This document shows positions 1 through 9,132 of a stretch of DNA of 64,000 nucleotides, one piece after another (positions within the stretch are counted from its first letter, which is position 1; each line of letters begins with the position of its first letter). Origin of the DNA: Legionella longbeachae (GTDB taxonomy: Bacteria > Pseudomonadota > Gammaproteobacteria > Legionellales > Legionellaceae); the NCBI RefSeq assembly GCF_004283175.1, contig NZ_RXNW01000003.1, positions 124,001 through 188,000 on the forward strand, given 5' to 3'. The position numbers and the translations under genes are program-made. The notes beneath the pieces were generated by a model, which worked only from the letters and a program-made list of their open reading frames with translations, was not told where the DNA came from and searched no databases.

Positions 1-1361
1 AAACGATAGATGACCCCAGTAGTGTGAATTTCCTTAATAATATTGATGCGTGCTTGGCTGTTTGATTTTAAAATATAGAACAGACTTACTGCTAGTCCGA
101 TTAAAATACCCATCAAAAGATTAAATACAATGATCCCAATGACAGTAGCTATAAAGGGAATAAAGCGATCATAACCTTGAGCATAAATCGAGCTATAAAT
201 GGAGGGTTTATTCAGTTTATAACCAGTGTACATCAGGATAGCCGCTAATGACGACAATGGTATTTTATTGAGTGTGCCAGGAATTAACATCACTGCAAAT
301 AAGATAAAGATACCATGTAGAATGCTAGATACTTTAGTTTTAGAGCCTGCTTGAATATTAATGGAGGTTCTAACAATTACGGATGTAATTGGAATTCCAC
401 CAATTAATCCTGCGGTTACGTTGCCTACGCCTTGTGCCACTAATTCACGGTTCGATGAAGGATGACGACGTTTTTTGTCAAGTTTTTCACCAGCTTTAAA
501 GTTTAGTAAGGTCTCAAGGGAAGCGACAATACCAATAATAAACGCATAAAGATAAACTTTAGGATTAGTCCAGGAGGACCAGTTAGGATATTCAAATTTG
601 CTAAACAGCTCATGAAAATCGTTTGTTTGGGGAATATTAACTAACTGTGGTGAGTTTTGAGCAAGATTTGAGTCAGTCCATTGGAATAGCTCGTTGAGCA
701 GTACGCCTAAAATCACCACAATAATCGGTGCGGGTATTTCTTTAAGTACTTTATTTTTTGTTAAATCAAAAAATATTAATGTGACTAAAGAAATGGTGGT
801 AATCAGCAAGGCTCCCGAATTGATGTGATGATAGAGTGCGAGAATAGGGCTTAAAGTAATTTCTTCTGTTGTTTCTAATAAATGGGTTTTAAGTTCATTA
901 AAATCTGCAGACAGCGTAAAGGCAAGTGGTAGTTGTTTGATAATTAATAAAATTCCTATCGCACAAAGTAAACCTTGTACCACGTTTGAAGGTACATAGT
1001 CTGCTATAAATCCGGCTCTAAAGCTGCCTATGATTATTTGCAGCAAACCGGCAAGTACCAACGCCAGTAAGAATGAATTAAAATCACCAATATGAGCAAT
1101 TGCTGCGACAACCACAGCGGCCATCCCTGCTGCCGGGCCACTGACACTGACATGGGAGCCACTTAGGCAACCAACAACAACTCCACCGATTACCCCGCTT
1201 AAAATTCCTGAAAACAAAGGGGCGCCAGAGGCTAATGCAATCCCTAAACACAAAGGAATAGCCACGAGAAATACGACTATGGCTGCGACAAAATCAAATT
1301 TAAGGAAACGCTTTGTATAAATTCGAAATATACGAGAGTCAACCGTTGTATTTGTAAGCAT
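1..1361 (-). CDS. SulP-family anion transporter (C-terminus beyond window)
   Basis: This is an integral inner-membrane transporter of the SulP/SLC26 family, which moves sulfate, bicarbonate or other anions. About 453 residues are visible. The frame stays open to base 1, so the C-terminal end, including any STAS domain, lies outside the window. A cytosolic start of about 25 residues is followed by many hydrophobic segments. The family region reading SGAPLFSGILSGVIGG then SGSHVSVSGPAAG is present near residues 45-75. The ATG at 1361 is the first in frame and has a GGAA stretch about 6 bases before it. The substrate cannot be decided from sequence. Three 11-bp direct repeats lie upstream (see separate entry). 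Confidence 0.85.
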   Translation of the reverse strand, partial: MLTNTTVDSRIFRIYTKRFLKFDFVAAIVVFLVAIPLCLGIALASGAPLFSGILSGVIGGVVVGCLSGSHVSVSGPAAGMAAVVVAAIAHIGDFNSFLLALVLAGLLQIIIGSFRAGFIADYVPSNVVQGLLCAIGILLIIKQLPLAFTLSADFNELKTHLLETTEEITLSPILALYHHINSGALLITTISLVTLIFFDLTKNKVLKEIPAPIIVVILGVLLNELFQWTDSNLAQNSPQLVNIPQTNDFHELFSKFEYPNWSSWTNPKVYLYAFIIGIVASLETLLNFKAGEKLDKKRRHPSSNRELVAQGVGNVTAGLIGGIPITSVIVRTSINIQAGSKTKVSSILHGIFILFAVMLIPGTLNKIPLSSLAAILMYTGYKLNKPSIYSSIYAQGYDRFIPFIATVIGIIVFNLLMGILIGLAVSLFYILKSNSQARINIIKEIHTTGVIYR

Positions 1362-1440
1362 GGAGAAATTCCTATAATAGCAATTTAATATATCATTAAA
1401 AAATTTTTTCTAATTTTAGACTAAAGTGATATTTAATAAA

Positions 1441-1473
1441 ACAAAAATGTTACAAAAATGTTACAAAAATGTT
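1441..1473. repeat. Three tandem 11-bp direct repeats (ACAAAAATGTT)
   Basis: The unit ACAAAAATGTT is repeated three times without change or gap at 1441, 1452 and 1463. An 11-bp period places the copies on nearly the same face of the helix, as expected for cooperative protein binding. The array lies 80-112 bp upstream of the SulP start codon, in its promoter region. The repeats are seen directly; a role as an operator is inference. Confidence 0.7.
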
Positions 1474-1581
1474 GCTTTTTAGTTAAGATTGTGTGATTAA
1501 TTCCAACTTTCCGTGTAGAAAAAAATCTATTTGCTTATTTTAGTATAAAAAATATATGTAAATATGGAGAGAATAAGAGGA

Positions 1582-1623
1582 GGAGTTCTATATAAAGAAA
1601 TTTCTTTATTTATATAGAACTCC
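1582..1623. terminator. Perfect 13-bp inverted repeat after ttcA
   Basis: GGAGTTCTATATA at 1582-1594 is exactly complementary to TATATAGAACTCC at 1611-1623, with a 16-base middle. The middle contains AAGAAATTTCTT, itself a palindrome. The structure lies about 45 bp past the ttcA stop codon, so it may end ttcA transcription. The run after the stem on the minus strand is only moderately T-rich. The inner palindrome also resembles the core of a LetA-type site (see findings). Confidence 0.5.
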
Positions 1624-1667
1624 AAATGCATTGGATCCTTTATTTTTGTTCAAATTATCACAGAATT

Positions 1668-2510
1668 TTATTCATCTACAGTGTCAAATTCTTCGGGGCT
1701 AAAAATCTCATTTGCAGTATTTACCTGATTATTGATTAACTCATGTTCCAGATTTCTAAAGTTCCACATATTTTGATCCATAAGCTGGCTGGGTTTGATG
1801 CTTTGCAGGGCATGAAGGATATTACTGGGTACCTTAGGGTTTTCTTCTGCAAGTTGATCAATTAAGCGAGCTACTTTTTTACGCATTAAATTTTCTTGAG
1901 AACCACAAAGATTGCATGGAATAATTGGATATGCTTGCTCTTGTGCATAAGTGATGATGTCATTTTCTTGAACGTAGCATAATGGGCGAATCACAATGTG
2001 TTTTTTGTTGTCACTGAGTAATTTCGGCGGCATAGAGCGAATATCCCCATTATAGAAAATGGACATCATTAAGGTTCGAACCAGATCATCTCGATGATGA
2101 CCCAGAGCAATCTTGTTAAAACCATTTTCCTCAGCGTAACGATAAATAATGCCTCGTCGCAGTCGAGAACACAATGAACAATAGGTTTTGCCTTCGGGGA
2201 TTTTTTCTTTAACGATGCTGTAGGTATCACGCGTCAAGATTTCATGGGGAATCGAACGCTCTTTAAGCCATTGACGTAAAGCAGAATCATTCCAACCAGG
2301 TTGTGCTTGATCCAGTGTAAATGAAAAAAGTTCAAACTTATTACCCGAACGACGACGCAATTGATTGAGAATGGTAAGTAATGTAAAAGAGTCTTTGCCC
2401 CCTGATAGACAAACCATAACTCGATCACCACGCTGAATCATATTAAAATCTGCAATGGCTTTACCTGTGTAATGAAGCAATTTTTTTTCAATTTGGGAAG
2501 GATTCGACAT
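1668..2510 (-). CDS. ttcA: tRNA 2-thiocytidine(32) synthetase TtcA
   Basis: TtcA is a cytosolic ATP- and iron-sulfur-dependent enzyme that converts cytidine 32 of some tRNAs to 2-thiocytidine. The P-loop-type motif SGGKDS lies at residues 36-41. The CxxC pair is at Cys111/Cys114, and a second cysteine pair at Cys199/Cys202 (PCNLCG) completes the family's cluster-binding set. GHHRDD at about 137-142 is another conserved TtcA block. The length, 280 residues, is normal. The gene is the last of three reading leftward after the PCMT gene and tolC, with a 37-bp gap from tolC. The other two are not functionally related, so co-transcription is possible but unproven. Confidence 0.95.
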   Translation of the reverse strand: MSNPSQIEKKLLHYTGKAIADFNMIQRGDRVMVCLSGGKDSFTLLTILNQLRRRSGNKFELFSFTLDQAQPGWNDSALRQWLKERSIPHEILTRDTYSIVKEKIPEGKTYCSLCSRLRRGIIYRYAEENGFNKIALGHHRDDLVRTLMMSIFYNGDIRSMPPKLLSDNKKHIVIRPLCYVQENDIITYAQEQAYPIIPCNLCGSQENLMRKKVARLIDQLAEENPKVPSNILHALQSIKPSQLMDQNMWNFRNLEHELINNQVNTANEIFSPEEFDTVDE

Positions 2511-2547
2511 TATTGAAAACTCATTTAGTGGGGTTATATTAAAATCG

Positions 2548-3921
2548 TTATTTGGTATTTCCAGTTTGGGGGAATCCCTTAACCCTTGTTGTTTGTAACC
2601 AAGAATTTATTAGTTCCAGATCATTAGCATTTAATGTTCCAGCCTGATATTTTAACGTTAAAACAGCATTAATTAAATTGTATTGGTCATTAGCCAGTAA
2701 ATTTTGAGCTTCAAATAAGCGTTGTTGGGCATTAACTACATCTACCATTGTACGTGTACCTATTTCAAACTGTGCCTCCGTGCTGTCTAATGAATTTTTC
2801 TGGGAAATAACCGACTGCCTGTCCGCTTTAACTTTACTAATACCATCGATGATTGTATTAAACGCAATCCGGCTATTTACAACTACATTTCGATAGGCCT
2901 GCTCGACTTGCTCACTTGCGGCTTGAAAATTGTGTTTTGCTTGGCGTGTTTGAGAGCGGACCAGTCCTCCTTGATATACTGGAAAATTCAAGGCAAGTCC
3001 AACGGTCGATTGTTTTTGATTTACAGGCAATAAGGGATTATTGTCGGTTGTAGTATTTAAACTATTTGATGTTTCTGCTGTATTTCCTTGAAGTGAAATT
3101 ACAGGCCAATTTCCTGCGGATAGAGCTTTTACGTTTTCACGTGCTACCTCGAGGTTGTATTTGGCTGACAGTAACTTATAGTTTTGTTTCAATCCTGTAT
3201 CGACCCATTGATCGGCATAATTAGGTTCTGGTTTGATTAATGGAATTTCACCGTTACGTAAAGGTGCCATCGAATCATAAACATGATTGGTTAATTTTCT
3301 TAAGTTCTCATTTTGATTGATTAGGTTATTTCGTGAAGCAATTACGGTAGCTACAGATTGATCATAGGCTGCTTTTGCTTCATAAACAGAAGTAATAGGA
3401 TCAAGCCCAACTTGAAAACGTTGTTGGGCTTGATCGTATTGACGTTTGTTTGCTCTTTTTTTCGCCTCAGCAAAATTGAGCGTGTCCTGAGCATAGAGCG
3501 CATCAAAATATGCCTTTGCAGTTCTGAGAATCAAATCTTGTGCTGCATCATTAAAAACAGCTTGGGCTGCTTTTACAGATGCTTTGGCTTGTTGTACTTT
3601 CGCCCATGCTTGAAAATTGAAAATTGCCTGGGATGCCGAAATTTGCCACGTTCTAGAGTTATAATAGGTATCTTGAATGGTAAAAAAACCATCATTCACA
3701 TGAAAAAAATTACGACTCGCTTGACCTGTAATCCCAACTTGAGGGCGTAGTGCAGAACGTGCCTGTGGAAGAACTTCTGCATTAGCCATGTAAGTATCAT
3801 AGGCATTCTTGAACAAAGGATCATTTTCAAGGGCTTGATGATAGATATCCATCAGATCTGTTGCAAATGCTTGCTGCAATAGACCTAAAGTCATGAGGGT
3901 GCAGAACAAAAATTTTTTCAT
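2548..3921 (-). CDS. tolC: TolC-family outer-membrane efflux channel
   Basis: This is an outer-membrane channel protein that forms the exit duct for tripartite efflux pumps and type I secretion. A signal peptide ([20 protein letters not shown]) precedes two OEP repeats rich in Ala, Gln and Asn, the pattern of the long alpha-helical barrel. [24 protein letters not shown] near residue 165 and the matching block around [21 protein letters not shown] near 390 are the two classical TolC repeat signatures. The length of 457 residues is close to the 450-490 of TolC proteins. It lies 12 bp downstream of the methyltransferase gene. The RND pump at 20-24.5 kb has no outer-membrane gene beside it, so this channel may serve it (inference). 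Confidence 0.92.
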   Translation of the reverse strand: MKKFLFCTLMTLGLLQQAFATDLMDIYHQALENDPLFKNAYDTYMANAEVLPQARSALRPQVGITGQASRNFFHVNDGFFTIQDTYYNSRTWQISASQAIFNFQAWAKVQQAKASVKAAQAVFNDAAQDLILRTAKAYFDALYAQDTLNFAEAKKRANKRQYDQAQQRFQVGLDPITSVYEAKAAYDQSVATVIASRNNLINQNENLRKLTNHVYDSMAPLRNGEIPLIKPEPNYADQWVDTGLKQNYKLLSAKYNLEVARENVKALSAGNWPVISLQGNTAETSNSLNTTTDNNPLLPVNQKQSTVGLALNFPVYQGGLVRSQTRQAKHNFQAASEQVEQAYRNVVVNSRIAFNTIIDGISKVKADRQSVISQKNSLDSTEAQFEIGTRTMVDVVNAQQRLFEAQNLLANDQYNLINAVLTLKYQAGTLNANDLELINSWLQTTRVKGFPQTGNTK

Positions 3922-3933
3922 TTGAACTAATTC

Positions 3934-4587
3934 CTAAAATACAAACTCTTTTGGTTTTGACTTGTCAATCAATAAAGGAATATTTGTTTCAAAAAGTAGC
4001 GACTCATGCCAATTTTCATTATGGTCTAGTTCATATAACCTGCCTTGCAATACAGGGGATTTGCCTAATATAGCAAACAGCTTACCGCCAGGTAGAATTT
4101 GGAGTTTTTCCGTTTCAGTTATTTTTTCTAATCCACCAGTGAAGATAACAACATCATAAGGAGCTTTCTCTAACCAACCTCTACATGCATCACCTGTAAT
4201 TAATTCTACATTATTGCAATGATGTGCTTTTAATTTTTTTTCCGCTTGAACTGTAAAATCAGCGTAATAGTCTATACTGATCACTTTCTTAGACAATTTA
4301 CTCAGTAGGGCGGTAAAGAAACCACTTCCTGTACCTACTTCCAATACTGTTTCATGGCCTTGAAGATTTAGTGCTTGCAAAATTAGCCCTTCTTCTAAAG
4401 GAGTAAGCATTCGTTGCCCATGATTGAGTGGAATTTGCATATCAGAGTAGGCAAAATGGGTAAATTGCTCAGGAACAAACTCATGTCTGAGTATTATTTC
4501 ATACAAATTAAGTATGGATTCGTTTAAAACATCGCCAGTTCGAAGTTGTTGCTTAACCATATTAACGCGTGCGCTTTGATAACTCAT
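3934..4587 (-). CDS. pcm: Protein-L-isoaspartate O-methyltransferase family protein
   Basis: This is a Rossmann-fold S-adenosylmethionine-dependent methyltransferase of the PCMT family, whose members repair isoaspartyl residues in aged proteins. The SAM-binding motif I reads VLEVGTGSGFFTALLSK at about residues 80-96. Upstream, MQIPLNHGQRMLTPLEEGLILQAL matches the family's substrate-side segment. DVVIFTGGLEKI near 145 is the post-motif strand. It has 217 residues, slightly longer than the enterobacterial enzyme. It is the first gene of the leftward group with tolC and ttcA. The family call is firm. Isoaspartate repair as its true substrate is less sure, because the usual TGS and AAP blocks are diverged. 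Confidence 0.8.
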   Translation of the reverse strand: MSYQSARVNMVKQQLRTGDVLNESILNLYEIILRHEFVPEQFTHFAYSDMQIPLNHGQRMLTPLEEGLILQALNLQGHETVLEVGTGSGFFTALLSKLSKKVISIDYYADFTVQAEKKLKAHHCNNVELITGDACRGWLEKAPYDVVIFTGGLEKITETEKLQILPGGKLFAILGKSPVLQGRLYELDHNENWHESLLFETNIPLLIDKSKPKEFVF

Positions 4588-4993
4588 TTGTTCTACCGTG
4601 TTGATTATTTAGATTGTATAATTGGCCAGTTTATTTCCTAGAGTTTTGTTTCAATTAACATGCCTGCATGAGATCCATATTTTAATTGATTTTGGATTCC
4701 GCAGATTTGCTGCGAAACAATGCGGCAGAAACGAATGGCCAATGCAATTTCAAAACTTGGACTCAATCTTAGCAAAAAATCAACTCATGTGCTAAGAAAT
4801 AATGTTTGAATCCTAAATTTCATGGTTACTCTGTTTAAAGTTTGTTATGATCTGCATCTTTTAATGGGGCAACCTTTTTTGAAAGCGGGTTGTTTCCTCA
4901 TGTTTTGAAGCTTGAGTACAGCGAAACGGGTTCCTGTTTCTCTTCATCGCACCCAAGCTATAATATACGAAAATTCAATATTAGGAGAATACT
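4588..4993. other. Divergent intergenic region before kbl
   Basis: This 406-bp region lies between the leftward methyltransferase gene and rightward kbl, so it must hold both promoters. TATGAT at 4846-4851, preceded by TGT, looks like an extended -10 element, and a TATAAT at 4959-4964 is another candidate. Between them lie nested inverted repeats (see the leader entry). ATTGGCCA at 4621-4628 recurs inverted at 4736-4743, which may be chance. No coding frame is supported. Confidence 0.5.
4868..4966 (+). promoter_or_regulatory. Structured leader or operator region of kbl-tdh
   Basis: Two hairpins are visible. GCAACC at 4869-4874 can pair with GGGTTGT at 4887-4893. GAAACGG at 4923-4929 pairs with CTGTTTC at 4934-4940 around a 4-base loop. 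The second is enclosed by AGCTTG at 4909-4914 and CAAGCT at 4954-4959, which abuts TATAAT at 4959-4964. If transcription starts upstream near 4858 this is a 5' leader; if it starts near 4971 these are DNA sites next to the -10. Sequence alone does not decide. Confidence 0.4.
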
Positions 4994-6178
4994 GTGCGTG
5001 AGCAATTTATTGACTTTTTGCAAAAAGAAATAGAAACACTTAAGAGTGAAGGCTTGTATAAGTCAGAACGAGTTATTTCCAGTCAACAACAGGCTGCGGT
5101 CACAGTAAATCACAAAGAAGTAATAAATCTTTGCGCTAATAACTATTTAGGTTTGGCTAATGATCCCGAGTTAATTTCCGAAGGACAAAAAGCATTAGCT
5201 CAGTATGGTTATGGCATGGCATCCGTGCGTTTTATTTGTGGAACACAAACTCCTCACAAACAGCTGGAGCAGAAAGTTAGTCAATTTTTAAATCAAGAGG
5301 ATACGATACTCTATTCTTCATGCTTTGATGCAAATACAGGTCTTTTTGAGACTTTGTTAGGGGAGGATGATGCAATTATTAGTGATGCATTGAATCATGC
5401 CAGTATTATTGACGGTGTACGCTTATGTAAAGCCGCGCGTTATCGATACGCAAATAATGATATGAAGGCATTGGAAGAACAGTTAATCGCCGCCCAAAAT
5501 GCACGGTTTCGATTAATTGCAACAGATGGCGTTTTTTCTATGGATGGAATCCTGGCAAATCTCCCGGCAATCTGCGAGTTAGCGGATAAATATAACGCCA
5601 TGGTTATGGTTGATGACTCTCATGCTGTTGGTTTTATGGGAAAAACGGGTCGTGGAACTCCAGAGCATTTTGGAGTAAGTGATCGAGTGGATATCATTAC
5701 GGGCACTCTCGGTAAAGCTTTAGGGGGAGCCTCAGGAGGTTATACGGCAGCTAATAAGACTATTGTGGAATGGTTGCGCCAGCGTTCCAGACCTTATTTA
5801 TTTTCAAATACCCTGGCTCCTGTAATCGCACATACTTCTTGTATCGTTTTAGATAATTTAATGAAAAATAACCATTGGGCTGAAAAATTGAAACGTAACA
5901 GCAAATATTTCCGTGAAGGTATGACCCGCTTAGGTTTTAAACTCATTCCTGGAGAACACCCAATTATTCCTGTAATGCTGGGCGACGCCAGTTTGGCAGG
6001 GCGTATGGCGAATCGTTTATTAGAGTTGGGTATTTATGTTGTTGGTTTTTCATATCCAGTAGTTCCAAAAGGGTTGGCTCGAATTCGCACGCAAATGTCA
6101 GCTGCTCATGAGTTACATCATTTGGATAAAGCAATTGCTGCATTTGAGACTGTAGGTAAGGAGTTCTCTGTTATTTAA
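4994..6178 (+). CDS. kbl: Glycine C-acetyltransferase (2-amino-3-ketobutyrate CoA ligase)
   Basis: Kbl is a cytosolic pyridoxal-phosphate enzyme that splits 2-amino-3-oxobutyrate with CoA into glycine and acetyl-CoA, the second step of threonine breakdown. The PLP lysine is Lys241 in [19 protein letters not shown] at about 206-214 supplies the cofactor-contacting Asp and His. [11 protein letters not shown] near 45-55 is the usual N-terminal signature of alpha-oxoamine synthases. The length, 394 residues, is normal. The start is GTG at 4994, with TAGGAG 7-8 bases before it. Together with tdh downstream it forms a complete threonine-to-glycine route. The 173-bp gap between the two is wide for an operon. 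Confidence 0.95.
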   Translation: MREQFIDFLQKEIETLKSEGLYKSERVISSQQQAAVTVNHKEVINLCANNYLGLANDPELISEGQKALAQYGYGMASVRFICGTQTPHKQLEQKVSQFLNQEDTILYSSCFDANTGLFETLLGEDDAIISDALNHASIIDGVRLCKAARYRYANNDMKALEEQLIAAQNARFRLIATDGVFSMDGILANLPAICELADKYNAMVMVDDSHAVGFMGKTGRGTPEHFGVSDRVDIITGTLGKALGGASGGYTAANKTIVEWLRQRSRPYLFSNTLAPVIAHTSCIVLDNLMKNNHWAEKLKRNSKYFREGMTRLGFKLIPGEHPIIPVMLGDASLAGRMANRLLELGIYVVGFSYPVVPKGLARIRTQMSAAHELHHLDKAIAAFETVGKEFSVI

Positions 6179-6254
6179 GTAGCCTAAGTTCGATATGTTT
6201 GAAGCTTGTTGAGCAAAAATGCATTGCTTTTATATAGATTTAGTTTCTAAAAAG

Positions 6255-6269
6255 CAGTTCGATATAAAA
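6255..6269 (+). repeat. 15-nt motif shared with the 51202-51216 site
   Basis: CAGTTCGATATAAAA occurs here, 83 bp before the tdh start, and again at 51202-51216, before the isochorismatase-family gene. A 15-base exact match in two upstream regions of one window is more than expected by chance in random sequence, though AT-rich intergenic DNA weakens that. It could be part of a promoter or a remnant of a dispersed repeat. Confidence 0.4.
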
Positions 6270-6351
6270 TTACCTTATTTTTATATTGGGCGACATTAAG
6301 TAAAGTTTTCTTCTCTCATAGGGTAGAGAGGATCATATTTTGAGGTACTTC

Positions 6352-7374
6352 ATGAAATCATTAGTCAAAGCGAAAAAGGAACCTGGAATTTGGATGGAAG
6401 AAGTTGCTATGCCGGAATATGGCGTTAACGATGTATTAATTAAAGTGAAAAAAACGGCAATTTGTGGCACTGACATCCATATTTATTCCTGGGATGAATG
6501 GGCACAAGCAACTATTCCTGTGCCTATGACTGTAGGGCATGAATTTTATGGAGAAATCGTTGCTATAGGCCAGGAAGTACGAGGCTTAAATGTTGGTCAA
6601 AGAGTTTCAGGGGAAGGTCATATCACTTGTGGCGTTTGTAGAAACTGTCGCGCAGGAAAACGACATCTTTGTCGCAATACTTTAGGTGTTGGCGTAAATA
6701 GACCAGGTTGTTTTGCTGAGTATTTATCCTTACCTGCTACTAATGTTATCGTGCTTCCCGATAACATTACTGGCGAGCAGGCTTCAATTTTGGATCCTTT
6801 TGGTAATGCAACGCACTGTGCTTTAGCTTTTGATGTTGTTGGTGAGGATGTATTGATCACTGGTGCAGGGCCTATCGGTATTATGGCTGCAGCCATAGTA
6901 AGACATATAGGCGCACGCCATGTAGTAATTACCGATGTGAATGATTACCGTTTGGAACTGGCAAAAAAAATGGGTGTTACACGTGCAGTAAACATCAAAT
7001 ATGAAAAACTTTCCGATGTTGCTGCTGAGTTAGGAATGATTGAGGGATTTGATGTAGGGCTTGAAATGTCAGGAAATCCTATGGCTTTAAATGACATGAT
7101 GAAAGTAATGAATCATGGTGGGCATGTTGCTATGTTAGGTATTCCTCCTCAAGAAACACCTATTGACTGGAATCAGGTTATTTTTAAAGGATTGGTCATT
7201 AAAGGAATTTATGGTCGTGAAATGTTTGAAACCTGGTATAAAATGATTGCTATGTTGCAAAGCGGATTAAATATTTCACCAGTAATAACGCATCATTTTC
7301 CAATTGATGAGTACCAGCATGCGTTTCAAATTATGGCTTCAGGCCAGTCAGGTAAAGTAATTCTTGAATGGTAG
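6352..7374 (+). CDS. tdh: L-threonine 3-dehydrogenase
   Basis: Tdh oxidises L-threonine with NAD+ to 2-amino-3-oxobutyrate, the substrate of Kbl. It is a zinc medium-chain dehydrogenase. Catalytic-zinc residues are Cys38 (TAICGTD) and His63/Glu64 (VGHEF). The structural zinc is held by Cys93, Cys96, Cys99 and Cys107. The NAD-binding glycine motif is in [15 protein letters not shown]. These positions equal those of the E. coli enzyme when the ATG at 6352 is used, and GAGG lies 7 bases before it. An in-frame TTG at 6340 would add four unneeded residues. The length is 340 residues. It works with kbl upstream. Confidence 0.96.
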   Translation: MKSLVKAKKEPGIWMEEVAMPEYGVNDVLIKVKKTAICGTDIHIYSWDEWAQATIPVPMTVGHEFYGEIVAIGQEVRGLNVGQRVSGEGHITCGVCRNCRAGKRHLCRNTLGVGVNRPGCFAEYLSLPATNVIVLPDNITGEQASILDPFGNATHCALAFDVVGEDVLITGAGPIGIMAAAIVRHIGARHVVITDVNDYRLELAKKMGVTRAVNIKYEKLSDVAAELGMIEGFDVGLEMSGNPMALNDMMKVMNHGGHVAMLGIPPQETPIDWNQVIFKGLVIKGIYGREMFETWYKMIAMLQSGLNISPVITHHFPIDEYQHAFQIMASGQSGKVILEW

Positions 7375-7431
7375 ATTTGTTGAGTCAACATCCTGTTTAT
7401 ACAGACAAAATTAAAAAAAGACGGAGTAGTT

Positions 7432-9105
7432 ATGTCACAATATATTTTTACCATGAATCGTGTTAGCAAGATTGTTGAAAATCAACGATTTATTTTAAAA
7501 GATATATCATTAAGTTTTTTCCCGGGTGCCAAGATCGGCGTTTTAGGTTTAAATGGATCTGGTAAGTCAACTCTATTGCGCATTATGGCAGGTGTTGACA
7601 CACAATTTGAAGGAGAAGCCAGGCCCCAACCAGGGATTAAAATTGGTTATCTTGAACAAGAACCGCAACTTCATTTGGATAAAACGGTACGTGAGGTCGT
7701 TGAAGAAGGCGTAAAAGATATGAAAGATAAACTTGCGCGTTTTGATGAGATCAGTATGCGTTTTGCTGAGCCAATGAGTGATGATGAGATGAACACTTTG
7801 CTTGGGGAGCAAGGTGAATTGCAGAATGAAATTGAAGCTGGTGGCGGTTGGGATTTGGATAGAAAGCTTGATGTTGCTGCTGATGCACTTAGATTACCCG
7901 ATTGGGATGCGGCGGTTAGAAATTTATCAGGTGGTGAGCGACGTCGCGTTGCGTTATGTCGTCTATTGCTTTCTAATCCTGATATGTTATTGCTTGATGA
8001 ACCGACAAACCATTTGGATGCTGAATCTGTAGCTTGGCTGGAGCATTATCTTGAAGGCTTTCCTGGCACAGTAGTAGCAATTACTCATGATAGATACTTT
8101 CTGGATAATGCTGCTGAGTGGATTTTAGAGTTAGACCGGGGTGAAGGGATACCGTATAAAGGCAATTATACTTCTTGGCTGGAGCAAAAAGAAGCACGTT
8201 TAGAGATGGAACAAAAACAAGAAGATGCGCACCAGCGCTCTCTTAAAGCAGAGCTCGAATGGGTACGTACTTCACCTAAAGGACGGCATGCTAAAAATAA
8301 AGCACGTCTTGCCCGTTTTGAGGAAATGAACTCTAAGGAATTCCAAAAACGTAATGAGACCAATGAAATTTATATTCCTCCAGGCGAACGATTAGGAGAT
8401 CTTGTACTTGAAGGAGAACAAATTACTAAATCATTTGGTGATCGCATTTTAATTGATAATTTCGATTTCAAACTTCCGAAAGGGGGAGTCTTAGGCATTA
8501 TTGGTCCGAATGGTGCAGGTAAATCGACGTTCTTAAAAATGGTCACAGGTCAAGAGGAACCTGATAGTGGTGTTATCCGTATCGGTGAAACGGTGCAATT
8601 AGCATACGTAGATCAGTTACGTGATGAATTAGATCCCAACAAAACAGTATGGCAAGAAATATCTGATGGGCATGATATTATGCAAGTAGGTAGTTTTCAA
8701 ATGCCCTCACGTGCCTATGTAGGACGTTTTAATTTTAAAGGCTCAGATCAGCAAAAGAAGATGTCTCAACTTTCAGGAGGAGAGCGAAATCGTGTGCATT
8801 TGGCTAAGTTACTGAAAAGTGGTGGAAATGTATTGCTTCTTGACGAGCCGAGCAATGATTTAGATGTTGAAACTTTGCGTGCTTTGGAAGACGCGATTCT
8901 CAATTTTCCTGGTTGTGTTATTGTCATTTCCCACGATCGCTGGTTTTTGGATAGGATTTGCACCCATTTAATGGCTTTTGAAGGAGATTCACAAATAACC
9001 TTTATTGAAGGAAATTACAGTGATTATGAAGCGGATAGAAAGCGTCGTTTGGGTGACGCCGCGGATAGGCCCTCACGCATTAAATACAGAAAATTGGAAT
9101 CATAA
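7432..9105 (+). CDS. ettA: Energy-dependent translational throttle protein EttA
   Basis: EttA is an ABC-F ATPase that binds the ribosomal E site and gates entry into elongation when cellular ATP/ADP falls. It has two ATP-binding domains in tandem and no membrane segment. Walker A motifs are GLNGSGKST near residue 39 and GPNGAGKST near 360; signature motifs are NLSGGERRR and QLSGGERNR; Walker B segments end in DEPTNHLD and DEPSNDLD. The N-terminus (MSQYIFTMNRVSK) and the 557-residue length match EttA rather than the other ABC-F groups (Uup, YheS, YbiT). The enhA-like gene follows after 27 bp, but no functional tie is known. Confidence 0.95.
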   Translation: MSQYIFTMNRVSKIVENQRFILKDISLSFFPGAKIGVLGLNGSGKSTLLRIMAGVDTQFEGEARPQPGIKIGYLEQEPQLHLDKTVREVVEEGVKDMKDKLARFDEISMRFAEPMSDDEMNTLLGEQGELQNEIEAGGGWDLDRKLDVAADALRLPDWDAAVRNLSGGERRRVALCRLLLSNPDMLLLDEPTNHLDAESVAWLEHYLEGFPGTVVAITHDRYFLDNAAEWILELDRGEGIPYKGNYTSWLEQKEARLEMEQKQEDAHQRSLKAELEWVRTSPKGRHAKNKARLARFEEMNSKEFQKRNETNEIYIPPGERLGDLVLEGEQITKSFGDRILIDNFDFKLPKGGVLGIIGPNGAGKSTFLKMVTGQEEPDSGVIRIGETVQLAYVDQLRDELDPNKTVWQEISDGHDIMQVGSFQMPSRAYVGRFNFKGSDQQKKMSQLSGGERNRVHLAKLLKSGGNVLLLDEPSNDLDVETLRALEDAILNFPGCVIVISHDRWFLDRICTHLMAFEGDSQITFIEGNYSDYEADRKRRLGDAADRPSRIKYRKLES

Positions 9106-9132
9106 TTAAAATTAATTGGAGATAAAATTTAG

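Larger units (their letters stand above)
1362..1667. other. Intergenic region between ttcA and the SulP gene
   Basis: Both flanking genes read leftward, so this stretch holds the end of the ttcA transcript and the control region of the SulP gene. It is very AT-rich. I see two structures: a long perfect inverted repeat near the ttcA side and a run of three 11-bp direct repeats nearer the SulP start. Both have their own entries. No coding frame is supported. Confidence 0.6.

Noticed and set aside
1582-1623. An RsmY/RsmZ-type small RNA under LetA control
   Set aside because: The LetA-like core lacks both outer bases, lies inside the loop of a hairpin rather than upstream of a promoter, and no promoter plus terminator pair follows. 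Kept only as a low-interest finding.
2050-2090. tRNA-like T-arm (GGTTCGAACC) on the plus strand
   Set aside because: It lies inside the ttcA coding region and no cloverleaf can be drawn around it. No tRNA gene was found elsewhere in the window.
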